From Phycomyces blakesleeanus NRRL 1555(-) (lineage: Eukaryota > Mucoromycota > Mucoromycetes > Mucorales > Phycomycetaceae): a DNA stretch of 64,000 nucleotides. Shown here one piece after another: positions 1 to 11,095 of this stretch. The DNA is taken from NCBI RefSeq assembly GCF_001638985.1, contig NW_017265135.1:1541223-1605222 (forward strand), in the 5' to 3' direction. Within the stretch, counting starts at the first letter, position 1, and each line of letters opens with the position of its first letter. The notes below the pieces were generated by a model, which worked only from the letters and a program-made list of their open reading frames with translations, searched no databases and was not told the DNA's origin. The position numbers and the translations under genes are program-made.

Positions 1-2698
1 CGTTGTTGAGTTTGTGGAGAATCCACTTGTCAGTAAGAGACTCATAACCGGTCAAGGTGGTATCGGCAGTAGGGACAAAATCATCTCCAAGCTTCATCAG
101 GGCGAAGCGAGTAGCGTTCCAGAGCTTGTTACAGAACTTGCGGTAACCCTCAACACGGAGAATATCAAGGTTGATGTCGCGACCACCAGTGGTATAAGCG
201 CAAAGAGCGAAACGGAGAGCATCAGTACCGCACTCAGGGATACCCTTGGGGAAATCTGCTTTCTATTATAGTCCAAACAATTAAATGATTAGCCATTTTC
301 TTCTATTATATATATTGTGGAGATATATTTACCTGACCAGCCTTAGCTGTGGCAACTTCCTTGGGATCAAGGTTACCATCAAGCAACTTTTGGTAAAGTC
401 CATCAAGACTGATACCCTCAATAACATCGACGGGATCAATGACATTACCAAGAGTCTTGGACATCTTGCGGCCATGAGCATCACGAATCATGGCATGGCA
501 GAAGACCTCCTTAAAGGGAACCTTGCCAGTAAGCTTAATACCCAACATGACCATACGTGCGACCCAGAAGAAGAGAATATCCCAACCGGTCTCGAGGAGC
601 GAAGAGGGATAGTACTTCTGCATATCATCTGTGTTTTCGGGCCAGCCCATGATGGAGAAAGGCCAGAGACCAGATGAGAACCAAGTATCAAGAACATCGG
701 GATCCTGTTCCAATGAGAACTTCTTTCCTGGGAAGCGCTTCTCGGCCTCGACCTTGGCAGCAGCCTCATCTTGACCACTAACCCAGAAATGGTTGTCAGA
801 AGCGTCGTTTTCTTCACCCTCGATGTTGACAAAGTAAACGGGAACGCGGTGACCCCACCACAACTGGCGAGAGATACACCAGTCCTGAATGTTACCCAAC
901 CAACGGAACCAATCAGCCTCAGAGACCTTGGGAGAAATCTTGAGCTCACCGTCAGTAACAGCCTTCATGGCAGCGGCAGCCATGGGCTTGCAGTTAACCC
1001 ACCACTGGGGCTTCATCAAAGGCTCAATAACATCACCAGACTTGGAGCACACGGGTACAGCCATTGGGTTTTCCTTTACACCAACGAAAAGACCCTTGGC
1101 CTTGAGATCTTCAATAATCTTTGTACGAACGTGGAAACGCTTCATACCAGCGTAGGGACCAGCATTATCGTTAAAGGTACCGTCATCGTTGAGCAAGTTG
1201 ATAAATTCGAGGTTGTGACGCTTGCCGACTTCATAATCGTTGAAATCGTGAGCGGGGGTCATCTTGACAGCACCAGTACCGAAAGACATATCGACAGCAA
1301 TTTCGTCAGTAATGATGGGAATACGACGGTCGATGAAGGGATGCTTTACGAACTTGCCGTGCAAGTGAGTGTAACGAGAATCAGTGGGGTGGACGGCAAT
1401 AGCAGTATCACCAAGCATGGTTTCAATACGGGTAGTAGCAACAACGATACGCTCATTTGATCCTTCAACTTCGTAAGCAAACTCATTGAGAACACCAAAT
1501 TCAAACTTTTCCTTGGGATCGTAGCCAGCAACGTTCATAAGGGTGCGACCAGGAAGTTCTTTGTTGTCAACCTCGAGGTTGGAAAGGGCGGTGTTGAGGT
1601 GCACACACCAGTTGACAAGACGGTTGGCGCGGTAAATAGTACCGTCACGATGGAGACGAACAAAGTTCTCGCGTACAGCATAAGATAATTTCTATAAAGC
1701 GTGTCAGTGGCTATGAGAATCTAAATCAAATAACAGTGGAGTGTATATTTACAGGATCCATGGTGAAAGCAACTCGGCCCCAGTCGTACGAAGCACCAAG
1801 ACGGTAGAACTGCTCGTAAATTCTGTTACCGAATTTCTCCTTCCATTTCCAGACTTCATCAATAAAGGCCTCACGACCCAAGTCATGACGAGTCTTCTTA
1901 TGATCCTTCCAGAGCTTCTTCTCAACTACAGACTGGCAAGAGATACCAGCGTGATCGGTTCCTGGATTGAACAAGACAGTCTTGCCCAACATACGGTTCC
2001 AGCGAATTAAAGTATCCTGAATAGCCACAGTAAGGGCGTGTCCGATGTGAAGGGAGCCGGTAACATTTGGAGGAGGAGCAGGGACAACGAACAAACCCTC
2101 GGGCTTGATCTTGCCATCCTCAGTAAGTTCAGGTTCAAAGAAACCTTCCTTGAGCCACCACTCGTACCATGCAGACTCTACAGCGTTAGGATCGTAGGCG
2201 TTTGCGATAGGAGTGGACATGTCTATAACGGAACAGTAAGATCGGATCAGGTTTTGTCTCCATATATAAATGTAGATATATTTAGCACCCTATCATTATT
2301 TACTTACCCTTCTTCTCTCCCTTGGGGGTGGTGTTGACAAAAGCCGGGGCGGGAGCAGCTTTGGCAGCCTTCTTCTTCTTCTTCTCGCTCACCTCAGTCT
2401 CAGCAGCAGCGGTCTTCTTCTGCTCGTCCAACTGAAATACGAGACATTATTGAGTAATTTGTTTGTATGACGTTCAAATTATAATCATTTAGCCTAGTAT
2501 CGCGTCTCTGTTGTCTCTGTTATACGCAGTTATATTTACCTTGGCTTGCTTGGCTTGGAACTTGGCAAGCTTGGCAAGTCTCTTCTCTTCGTTCTTGGCC
2601 TCGTTCTTAGCCTTCTTTGCGGCAGCGGCAGCGGCGGCGGCAGCGTCTTCAACGACAGCAGGGGGTGCTTGTGTTTCCTCTTTTGGGTTGGAAGCCAT
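1..2698 (-). CDS. VAS1: Valine--tRNA ligase (cytosolic/mitochondrial), 3' end outside window
   Basis: Charges tRNA-Val with valine. Class I synthetase: the HIGH motif reads [12 protein letters not shown] (about 2040-2075) and the KMSKS loop reads [14 protein letters not shown] (about 430-480). Exons on the minus strand: 2698-2540, 2431-2308, 2222-1753, 1691-333, 262 to the edge. All junctions are GT-AG and keep frame, giving about 791 residues before the window ends; fungal ValRS is over 1,000 residues, so the anticodon-binding C-terminus lies outside. The N-terminus (MASNPKEE, then Ala/Lys-rich coiled-coil-like sequence) is the usual eukaryotic appendage. I chose the ATG at 2698 because it is the first in-frame ATG; an open upstream extension is listed separately. 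Confidence in identity is very high. Confidence 0.97.
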
Positions 2699-2824
2699 TA
2701 TGGAAAAAGAGTTGTTACCTCGAAAAAAAGAGAATACCTTCAGATAACGTCTGGGACTTTTAAACAAACAATTTTTCAGCCACTGGGTTTCCAATCCTGG
2801 AATCAGGGAGCAAAGGTTGGCCAG
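2699..2824 (-). promoter_or_regulatory. In-frame non-AUG 5' extension of ValRS, possible mitochondrial presequence
   Basis: Upstream of the ValRS ATG the same frame stays open for 42 codons, back to a TGA at about 2825-2827. It contains no ATG, but near-cognate codons are present, including a TTG at 2792-2794. The encoded stretch after that TTG (KNCLFKSPRRYLKVFSFFRG is its core) is rich in Lys, Arg, Ser and Phe with one acidic residue, as in mitochondrial targeting peptides. In yeast one VAS1 gene makes both cytosolic and mitochondrial enzyme, and some synthetases (ALA1, GRS1) start the mitochondrial form at non-AUG codons. That this is used here is inference. Confidence 0.45.
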
Positions 2825-2827
2825 TCA

Positions 2828-3239
2828 CAATCGGAGTCATATTAATACAATAGCTGTTTATTCTCTTTCAACCTCTGCCCTTTTCATCGACTTTTTGGTC
2901 ACTTCTAGTTGACTCACTTTGCGTCACTTCTAGTTATTGGCTGTATGATTGTCTAGCATAATATTTTATAGTTTTATTTTTAATGCTACCGCAGTAAAAG
3001 CAATACGTAGCAGCAAATAAATCAATAAAAGCGGAAATAAAATGTATTAGACACCAAACAAGGAATATTATCGTATGGCGTATTTTGATCTTTGTAAAAA
3101 GTCGCAGAAAAAAAGATAACTGCGATCAAATTGGTATATAGATAATACCATTCGTCCGTAGAGTTCGTCACTTGTAAATTTCCATCTCAATTAATCCAAG
3201 TTTCTATTAAATTGATGAAAAAGCTCAACTGCACTCAAG
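2828..3239. other. Intergenic, no gene seen
   Basis: AT-rich spacer upstream of the ValRS gene. It should hold its promoter. I see no ORF or RNA gene in it. Confidence 0.6.
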
Positions 3240-4697
3240 TAAAAAAAAAGGCGACTTTAGTAGGAGATTATTTTTTCAGACTTTTTTTTCGAGGGTCTAA
3301 GGGTTGTTTTAAGGTTGAATTTTGATTAAGCACTGCTTTTTTCCCCCTTTATGTATCAATTTCAATTGTCCTATTTCTTTGCTATTGTAATTCAAAAGTA
3401 AAAGCACCTTTTCAATATCCCCACCATTGTCCTACCGTATTTTTACGATCAATGCAAAGCATCCTATCCATCGTGTAGTACAAAGTAATAATAAAGTAAC
3501 TCACTAAACTATTCAAAGAATATGATGGCTTACTGAATGTCATTCTGAATATACCTGGAGATAATAAGGTTGAAAGACTTGCATTCTTCTGGAGATTTTT
3601 AGCTTTTGTCTCACACAACAACCCCCCGAGACATAATCTCTTGATCTTATAATACTCTTAACTGAAAAAAAAACGGATAACCACATAGGAAACTGTGCCA
3701 TTAAGTCACAATTGATTAAAAATGTGCTAGAAATTCAGGATAGCAACAAGATCTCTATTTCACAAGCAAATATCAAGCTGTAATGAATACCTGTTCTTCC
3801 AACAATGAGGATTAGTAAATTTAGAATGTTCAATAAGAAAATGGACAATATTGTTTCTGGAAGGAAGTCTTTGGATAGCGTTGTTGGTTTGATCTTGGAT
3901 AAAGAGGTCAAAAATATCTGTTTGAATTCCCCCTCTAAACCTCATCACACTGTTCTTCTAACCTCGAAAGGAATTGCTGTCCAAGTTAACAATTAGTCCC
4001 CTCGTGTTTATCTTGTTCACGAATGATTTCTACAATCTCATCAAGACATGTTGGCACAGAATCCTATTGACAATATGTATATAGCAAGGAGACCGAGCTT
4101 GATAATGAAGAAGAAAAGAAGCTAAAGTATCCAAATATAATCTTTTCTGATAGCTGGATTAGATCATACGAAATAATACAAAAAAGGCGGATATAAGAGC
4201 TTTTAATGTTATAGTATATCTACTCTATTGTTATTGTTATTGTTATTCGAACCTATAGTATTATGGGTAGGCTATAAAGATAGATAGAGTCTCTACAAAA
4301 GCAGATATTTATCCTGTTGAAGAATACGAAAATCGCACGATAGATACAATAGAATAACACGTTTGATATTGGGACGTAGATTTATGAAAACACTGATAGC
4401 CAATTATAATAAATAAAGAACGCTCTGTATTATAGCAATTAGTAACAATGCATCTTTTGTAATATATAGCCATATCAGCAATCATTTTGCCATAAAGTAA
4501 TTCAATGGCTTTCAGCTATACAAGAGAATTTTATTTGATATATTGCCTCATGAAAATGTATATTTATAAAAGATAAAGAAGTATTATTATAGTATATGAA
4601 TAAAGTCTTACATCCGCAAGAGAGCGGAGATACCCAATTATCCATAAAAGTAAAAGATAAAAAAAAAGTTAGTTTTACATAAAACACCCCTAGAATT
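3240..4697 (-). mobile_element. Degenerate copy A of a local repeat family (R1)
   Basis: Read on the minus strand this ends in AAAGTCGCC followed by a poly-T run, a terminus shared with other copies near 30860 and 36670. Broken coding fragments are visible, for example ending SKFTNPHCWKNRYS (about 3790) and TMDRMLCIDRKNTVGQ (about 3430), resembling fragments near 18250 and 30700. The part 3889-4697 is nearly identical, inverted, to 16662-17468 (about two differences noticed). I do not recognise the transposase type. No intact gene remains. The left end at 3240 is inferred from alignment with the TIR of the 34871 element. Confidence 0.55.
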
Positions 4698-5259
4698 CTA
4701 TTTTTGATCAAGCAATCGCCTACCACTACCACAAAAAAAGGGGAGATTTTTTTAAGGGAAATTTGAAGTGCACTCTCAAAGATTTTATATACTTAGCCAA
4801 AAGCGTGATAATTAGTTTCTTGTAAAGAGCGATATGTACACAACATTAAACTTCTTGTGTATGGATGGCTGTGATAATAAAATAACTGGTAGATTGGATG
4901 CGTGTCAGATATTTTCGAAGACTAATTGACAGCTAACTCGATAATTGATGTTATGCAACGTAGTTTTGATAGGTTGCACACCCACACACCCACAAGCGCG
5001 CGTACGCGAAATTGATATATTCACTTCATTTGACAGATAATGATAATGGTATTGATAATATATGTATATAGGAACAGTTTTTTTATATGATTACATGATG
5101 GGACTAAAGTGTACGAGAATTTATTTACAATCGAAATGGGGGTCTCAACACTAACGGATCATCGACCAAAAGACATGAGGGATGAATGCGTAAAAAGAAA
5201 TGTAATAGAGAAACCATTGCACTGCAGGGAATGTTTTCTTATTTTCTTTTTAAATTTTT
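4698..5259. other. Intergenic, no gene seen
   Basis: AT-rich spacer with a short CACACACCCACACACCC stretch near 4980. It includes the 3' flank of SNU13. Nothing else is supportable. Confidence 0.6.
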
Positions 5260-5872
5260 TTAGATGAGCAACTTCTCGATCTGGTTCTTGATGGACAAGA
5301 TCTGGGGCTTAAGATCAGAAGCCTCGTTGGTGGTAACGGAGGCAGAGATGACGGAGCGGGAGACACCGCAGGCACGACCAAGAGCGGTCTTGGAGGGAAC
5401 GAAGACGTAGGGGACGTTCTTATCTTCGCAGAGAAGGGGAAGGTGCAAAAGAATCTCGAGGGGTTCGGCATCAGCTACACGAGAAATGTGTGAGTCATGT
5501 AATTCTTTTCATTTTCTTTTCTTTAAATTCAATTTGTTTTGGATTGAACGTTTCTCAGAAAGACTAATCGTTGAATGTCATTGTAAAGGTCCAAACGGAT
5601 TTTTTCATCCTTTACGCCCAACCCAAAACACATTTTTATAGAGAGTATTCTTACCGGCCATGATAATGAACTCAGAGATACCTCTGTTGAGAGTCTTGGT
5701 AGCCTCGTTAGCACCCTTCTTCAACTGCTTGTAGTGGGAAGCCTGCTGGACGAGGTCCAGGATAGTGCTGGTCAATGCTGAATCGGCGAGGGGGAAGGCT
5801 TTGGGGTTGGGTGCGGACTATTTATGAATGAGTTGACTGTACAAATTTTTTTGATCTCAATGAGCTTACCAT
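5260..5872 (-). CDS. SNU13: SNU13 / NHP2L1 (15.5K) U4 snRNA and box C/D snoRNA binding protein
   Basis: Small L7Ae-family RNA-binding protein that recognises the kink-turn of U4 snRNA and of C/D snoRNAs, in the tri-snRNP and in snoRNPs. Exons: 5872-5870 (only the ATG), 5817-5655, 5474-5260, giving 126 residues, close to the usual 125-128. Family motifs visible are [32 protein letters not shown] and [20 protein letters not shown]. The first coding exon is just ATG followed by a GTAAGC donor, so the second exon starts at the second codon (Ser). The family is unmistakable and distinguished from NHP2 by [11 protein letters not shown] and the length. Confidence 0.96.
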
Positions 5873-6020
5873 GACTAGAGTGTGAAGAAGAAGTGAAAAT
5901 ATTTCCTTTCACTAAGCGAACAGCCTTTTTAAAAACTTTTTTTTTAACACCGTCGAAATGTGCAGTCATGTGGCTTCAATTGATTCCTTTGACAAACTCA
6001 GAAGGACTCCGCTAATTTTA

Positions 6021-7199
6021 TTAACCGCTTTTAATGATTAAACTATCCTTCTTGTCTGCATATTCTGTCCAGCTACCATCATATACAGCAATATCCTTTG
6101 CACCAGCACGCTCCAGGGCCAAGTATAAAATAGAGGCAGTGATACCGCTACCTGTTAAGCAGCTCATTATGAATAAATTTCCTAAAAAAAACCTTATACA
6201 CCTTAATCTTACCGCAGCTGGTTATCATAGGTTTGGTTAAATCAACGTTTTTAGAAGCAAACAATTTACGAAGCGATTCATCATCAAGCAACTCCCCTTT
6301 TGCAGGATCAATAACTTCGTTAAATGGAACACTAATAGAATTAGGCATGTGTCCAGAGCTCAGCCCTGCTCGTGGCTCAGGAGCCTCTCCGGTGAAGCGA
6401 GCCTTGGGACGAGCATCCAAGACCTGAATCTGTTGTTGAGGATTGGTTTCAGCCAGTTTAGCGTTGGCCAAAACTGTTTTATAGTCCCTGACCAAACTCT
6501 CGTCCAAAGGCTTCACTTTAAACTCCACAGGCTTAATGTCCACATTCCCAGATTCTGTAGGTCTGTTTTCTTTGATCCATGCGGGCAGACCTCCATTCAA
6601 TACCGATACACGATTATGTCCAAATGCCTGTCATGCACAGTTAATATTAAATTGTGCATATGCTGTAGCTTACCTTAAAGGTCCAATACACGCGACAAGC
6701 AGAGAATATCCCTGCGGTATCGTACACTACCACCTGATCATCATTGGAGATACCAAGATTGCCTAAAGCAGCATAATAGTAAGGGGATTATAATATTCAT
6801 CTTCTTAAAGCGATCTGCTTCTTTATATATGACGTTTACCAACAGCCTTAGCAAATACTTCGGGTGCAGGAAGCATATGAGGAAGGTCAACAGATGTATC
6901 TTTGATAGTATCAATAGGGAAAAATCCAGCAGTCTTGATATGTTTGGCAAGATACTCCTCATAAGGATCTCTGTTGGTATTGGGCATATGCCACGAGCCA
7001 TCCAAAACCTTGACTTTACCAAGGTTGGAAGCAAGTTCCTCAGTTGACACAAGATTACCAAACATACGCACGTTTCGTTGGACTAGTGTCGAAAAAGATC
7101 AAGTACGCGTAAATCTCAGTTCAAACAAAGCATAATAAATGTCAAATAAAACTTGCGTTGATTAAGAGATAGGCGACGAATAGAAGCTTGCAAGAACAT
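6021..7199 (-). CDS. TUM1: 3-mercaptopyruvate/thiosulfate sulfurtransferase (tandem rhodanese), probably mitochondrial
   Basis: Transfers sulfur from 3-mercaptopyruvate or thiosulfate to acceptors. Tandem rhodanese protein of 306 residues: the N-terminal inactive domain starts LVSTEELASNLGKVKVLDGS, and the C-terminal domain carries the active-site loop TSCGSGITA with the catalytic Cys split by an intron. CGSG favours the mercaptopyruvate type over the CRKG loop of classic thiosulfate sulfurtransferase. Exons: 7199-7157, 7082-6840, 6762-6674, 6627-6213, 6151-6021. The first intron only keeps frame if it is GC-AG (donor GCAAGT at 7156-7151); the next GT would break the frame. The resulting N-terminus, MFLQASIRRLSLNQLQRNVR, looks like a mitochondrial presequence. 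An internal ATG at MFGN could give a cytosolic form. Confidence 0.93.
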
Positions 7200-7422
7200 A
7201 CTAATGAATGAATGCAATGTTGTTTATTTTTCCTGGGGTTTCCTTAATAAATAAAACGCACAACAGGCGTTTGATGACGTATAGGTGTAACCATCCAGCA
7301 TAAATGAGTTTATCTCTTCTTTTGGTGTATAATTTTATTGATTGAATCAAAGGGGGAGTTTGTTGTCATGTCTGGAGTAATGCAACGGTGTGGTCTTCAT
7401 CTTCATCTTCATCTTCTAGCTT

Positions 7423-7971
7423 CTAGTTCTTGTAGTTGCTGATGTAATCCCACTGACCCTCAGGAGCAGGTGTTTCGAGAGCCTCCCAGGGTTTCCATTC
7501 TGCCATCTTGCCAACCAATTTCAATTCTTCCTCGGCTTGGATAATAACCTCCTCAATCTGACCAGCACCCAACTTGGCCTCAATTTCCTCTAAATTCTCA
7601 GTCGACTCAACTACTGCCAAACGCTGCTGAGTAAAGGCTTCAGTGGCCTGTCTATAGACAGCAGTCGAAGGAAAGCTTGACAAGGCCTGGAGTGTGTTGT
7701 TGTATGTCTTAATCAGGTGAGGGCGAGGGGTGGGATGCACAGCAATGCCTGTGATGTTGGTAGACACCTAGAGATTCACTCAATGTTGGTTGGCAATATT
7801 CTTTTGTTGTGCTTTTATCGAGCTTTTTCTTCATCTTTTGTTGTAAAATATCTTTTTATTGCGCAATGACCTTCCAGGCGGAATGTTTTCTTCCTTTTTT
7901 TTTAAAACAGGTGGGATTTCGCCCGGTATTACCTTGGTCACAGTCTGGAACAGAGGACGCGAAAACAACAT
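7423..7971 (-). CDS. NDUFA5: NADH:ubiquinone oxidoreductase subunit NDUFA5 (B13/29.9 kDa family)
   Basis: Accessory subunit of the matrix arm of mitochondrial complex I. Two exons, 7971-7933 (13 codons) and 7767-7423, give 127 residues, the normal size for the animal-type B13 subunit. Recognisable are TGIAVHPTPR, the GQIEEVIIQAEEELKLVGKM helix and the MAEWKPWE motif. The short first exon encodes MLFSRPLFQTVTK, basic and hydrophobic as expected for import. The second exon starts with GTG in frame, immediately after an AG. It lies 223 bp downstream (genomic order) of the sulfurtransferase start, with the same orientation. Confidence 0.93.
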
Positions 7972-8200
7972 TAGAGTGGGGGGAAGTGTCCTAAAGGATG
8001 TAGAGAGAGGTGTCCTTCAAGACGGCCCTGCAAAGAAAACAATACATCGACGTCACACTCAAGAGACTCCGCCAATTCATGGCATATAAAAGATATTTAG
8101 TTGATCTACACATTAAATAAAACTAAACTGAACGAAAGCAAAATAAAAATAAAGAAAGTTTTAAAAATAAATAAATATAAAAGTAATAAGAATTAAAGAA

Positions 8201-11095
8201 TTAAGAAGAGTTGGAGGAACTGGAGGAAGGATGGGGAGGAGGAGGAGTGGGAGGTCGTTGCCACAGACCAACTCGACCTCTTTTATCTGTTGTGACAATG
8301 ACATCTTCGCGAAAGTAGACACCTGTACATGGATCAGCATGAACTATCTTGACCATTGTAGGCTGTAGTAGAGCTACTTCTGTCTTGGAAAGTGGAGGGT
8401 GTACAAGCACTGGGCGATCTTGTGATGAACCATAAATGCTAGGGGCAGGATTCACAGATGACACTGATGCACCACGATGGCGTGTGTTTGGTTTCTAAAG
8501 CCAAATGAACTCCGTTAATATCATTTCTGTTGAAACCTCGCTCGAAAAAAAAAGGTGAACTTACTGTCTTTGGAAGATGTAGAGCTTGGACCGAGAAATC
8601 CCAGAGAATTAATCGCGCATCTTCTCCCACACTTGCAAATCGATAGACTTTCTCATCACATCTCCAAGGATCAAACGCAACACCTGTTACCTAAAGATGA
8701 GACCAAAATATGTTGAATATAAGCATTGTGAATATATTTCCACACTTACCCATGAGTGGTGTCCCTGACAGCGTGCAATAATCCGTTGTTCTCTAAATGC
8801 CCACAAGGTTACCAAATCGTCTTGTCCACCTGTCTATCATGATTTAGATTTCAAAATATATCAGTTTTATAACCCAAAAACAATAATTGCAAGATATTCG
8901 ACACTCACCAAAATATATCGCCCATCAGGACTCCATGCAACGCAAGTAAGACCTCCGTAGTATGATTGGTATATATCATACAATCTACTCAATAAATAAA
9001 TAAACGCTATTACCTTTGTCATATTTACCTCTCACAGACGAAATTAATGACTCTCAGCAGACCATCAAGACCAACCACAGCTACATGTTGACAGTCGGGC
9101 GAGAATGCGAAGGCTACAAAAAAAAAGAAAATAAACATTCATTATGGTGCTCGCTGCTGCAATTTAGAACATATGTATAATACCTGTAATGGGCTGTTGA
9201 GATAATTTCCAATATGAAGATGGATTACATTTGTGAGCAGACTTGTGTGGCAACTTTGTAACCGAGAATCTATTATATATTACAATTGAGTAGTTGTACT
9301 AAAGTGTGATGGTTATGTTTACTCACGTCTGCTTATCAAAGAGGGTAGAAGGACCTGAAGGTGTTGTAGTGTACGTGTGATAAGAATCGGTGTCAGTTGG
9401 ATCAAAGTGCTCGTCTTCCTTTTCCTTATCAAAGAGCATAATTGATCCATCCTGAAACGCAGCCATAAAAGCGCTTTCTGATCCTTGCAGCCATCGGATC
9501 ATGGTAATCGAAGATGAATTCATAATACCCTTTTTCCAACAACCAAAAGAAGAAGAAAACCCCCGCTCTTTTAATTAGTTCTCTACCCAACGATTTCTTT
9601 TCTTTTTATTTTGCTTCTTACATTCTTGTTGATTCTGCCATATTTATTGCAAAGTGGATCAAACCAGATAATATCTCCTGACGAAAATCCAATGATTATA
9701 TCCAAATGGTCTGATCCACGCGTCAATAAGTTTACATCATGAGCAGTAGGGTATGCTCGGGTGAATATAATCCTAGACAAGGGTTCCTGGCCATTTTGAT
9801 TGATTTATTTATTTACGGTTGGTATCGCTTCATCAAATATTTATTATCTCTTGATTTGACTTACCTTTGGATGGCCAAAGGCGTCCATCCAAACAAAGTT
9901 TGATCCACAATTGTAAAATAAATTGGTGTCTTCACTAGTACGAGCCATTAGAATTTTGGCAAGTTGGTCGTTGGTGATAATTCTCTGAACAAAGCTTGAA
10001 TTAGTCTTTGTGATGCTTGTTTTTGGTTTGCGGGGTTGGCGGCTGCTAAGAGTGTGGTTTCGGGTGAGGAAGGAGAGAGTGGAGGTTTGGTTACTGTTTG
10101 AGGGGGAAGGGCCAAATGTGGACATCCCAGACCCTTCAAGGGATGAGCCTAGCTTTGGGATAGGAGTCGTTGTTGTGAGAGGATGGCCTTCGGGGATAGA
10201 AGGAATAGGAAAGTGTGAGTTCTTGTGGCTCGATGAGCTGCTAGAGAGTGATGGTGTCCTAAAGACTGAATCGTCCTCTGATTCCGGTGTGCTAGGTGGG
10301 AGATTTGTAGCACTAAACATGCGTCGAAAGTTGAGAGCTCCTGGATGAGGTTCATAACGTTGGAGATTTGGTGTGCTTTCTTTGTATTTGATGGAGACCA
10401 TGCTTGCTGTTGTACCAACAGTGTAAAGAGGACTCATTGACCTAAAGAAGATCTGATTCGCTAATTTGTAGGTGCCTTCGGGCGAAGCAAATTCCTGGCA
10501 ATCATGGTCTGGTGTAGAGGGTGGATGAGAAGGTAGACGAGGTAGATTAGAAGTTATTCCTTCGCCAGTGGAATGTCTCCGTGTAAGGAATCCTGCACCA
10601 TGAATCGATCCGGGCTAGCAATCAAAGTTAGTCAGTCTCGGTCAAGCAATAGGTATAAATATGTGTGTGTGTATGTACATAAAAATAATTATAAAAAAAG
10701 AAAGAAAGAATATTACACTGTCAACCATATACATATATATTATATATATATAAAATATGTATATGTATACAAAAAATGTTATAAATAAAACAGTATATCT
10801 GCAAAAGTGCACTTGTTTGTTTAGCAAGAGAAAAAAACAGCTGTTGGTTGTGCTCAAAAGACGCAATCGGAATAAGATGCGCAAAAGCAAGAAAATAGGA
10901 AAATGAAGTAAGGGAAAATAAATAAGAATATTATATATATATATATATATTAACTGTGCAAAATAAAGTATTTCTTTTGGAAGTCTTTATATATATATAA
11001 AATATTATTATATTATATTATACAATATATATATATATATATATATAAATATTATATATACAAAGCATATCTCTTTTTCTTTTTTGGTTTACCAT
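8201..11095 (-). CDS. creC: CreC/WDR20-like WD40 protein, partner of a CreB/USP12-46-type deubiquitinase
   Basis: WDR20/DMWD/CreC family. In Aspergillus, CreC binds and stabilises the CreB deubiquitinase in carbon catabolite repression; the human orthologue WDR20 activates USP12/USP46. Exons: 10614-9865, 9786-9622, 9529-9327, 9269-9184, 9113-9029, 8984-8909, 8833-8750, 8690-8565, 8494-8201, about 623 residues. Typical motifs are [29 protein letters not shown] (a fungal CreC signature), [32 protein letters not shown] and [14 protein letters not shown], then a C-terminal block with [20 protein letters not shown] and a final blade ending VGLWQRP. The start is uncertain. The exon ending at 10614 has no good ATG before 10437; an ATG directly followed by a GTAAAC donor at 11095-11093 joins in frame but needs a 478-bp intron. 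Confidence 0.9.
10690..11065. repeat. AT-rich simple repeats
   Basis: Several (TA)n runs (near 10735-10752, 10932-10950, 10985-11047) in what is either the long first intron or the 5' flank of the CreC-like gene. Confidence 0.8.

Noticed and set aside
771..1460. 229-codon open frame opposite the ValRS exon
   Set aside because: It mirrors the codon pattern of the ValRS coding strand and has no features of its own.
3889..4697. Helitron (TC start, CTAG end)
   Set aside because: The edges could be read as TC...CTAG, but there is no terminal hairpin and no A/T insertion pattern.
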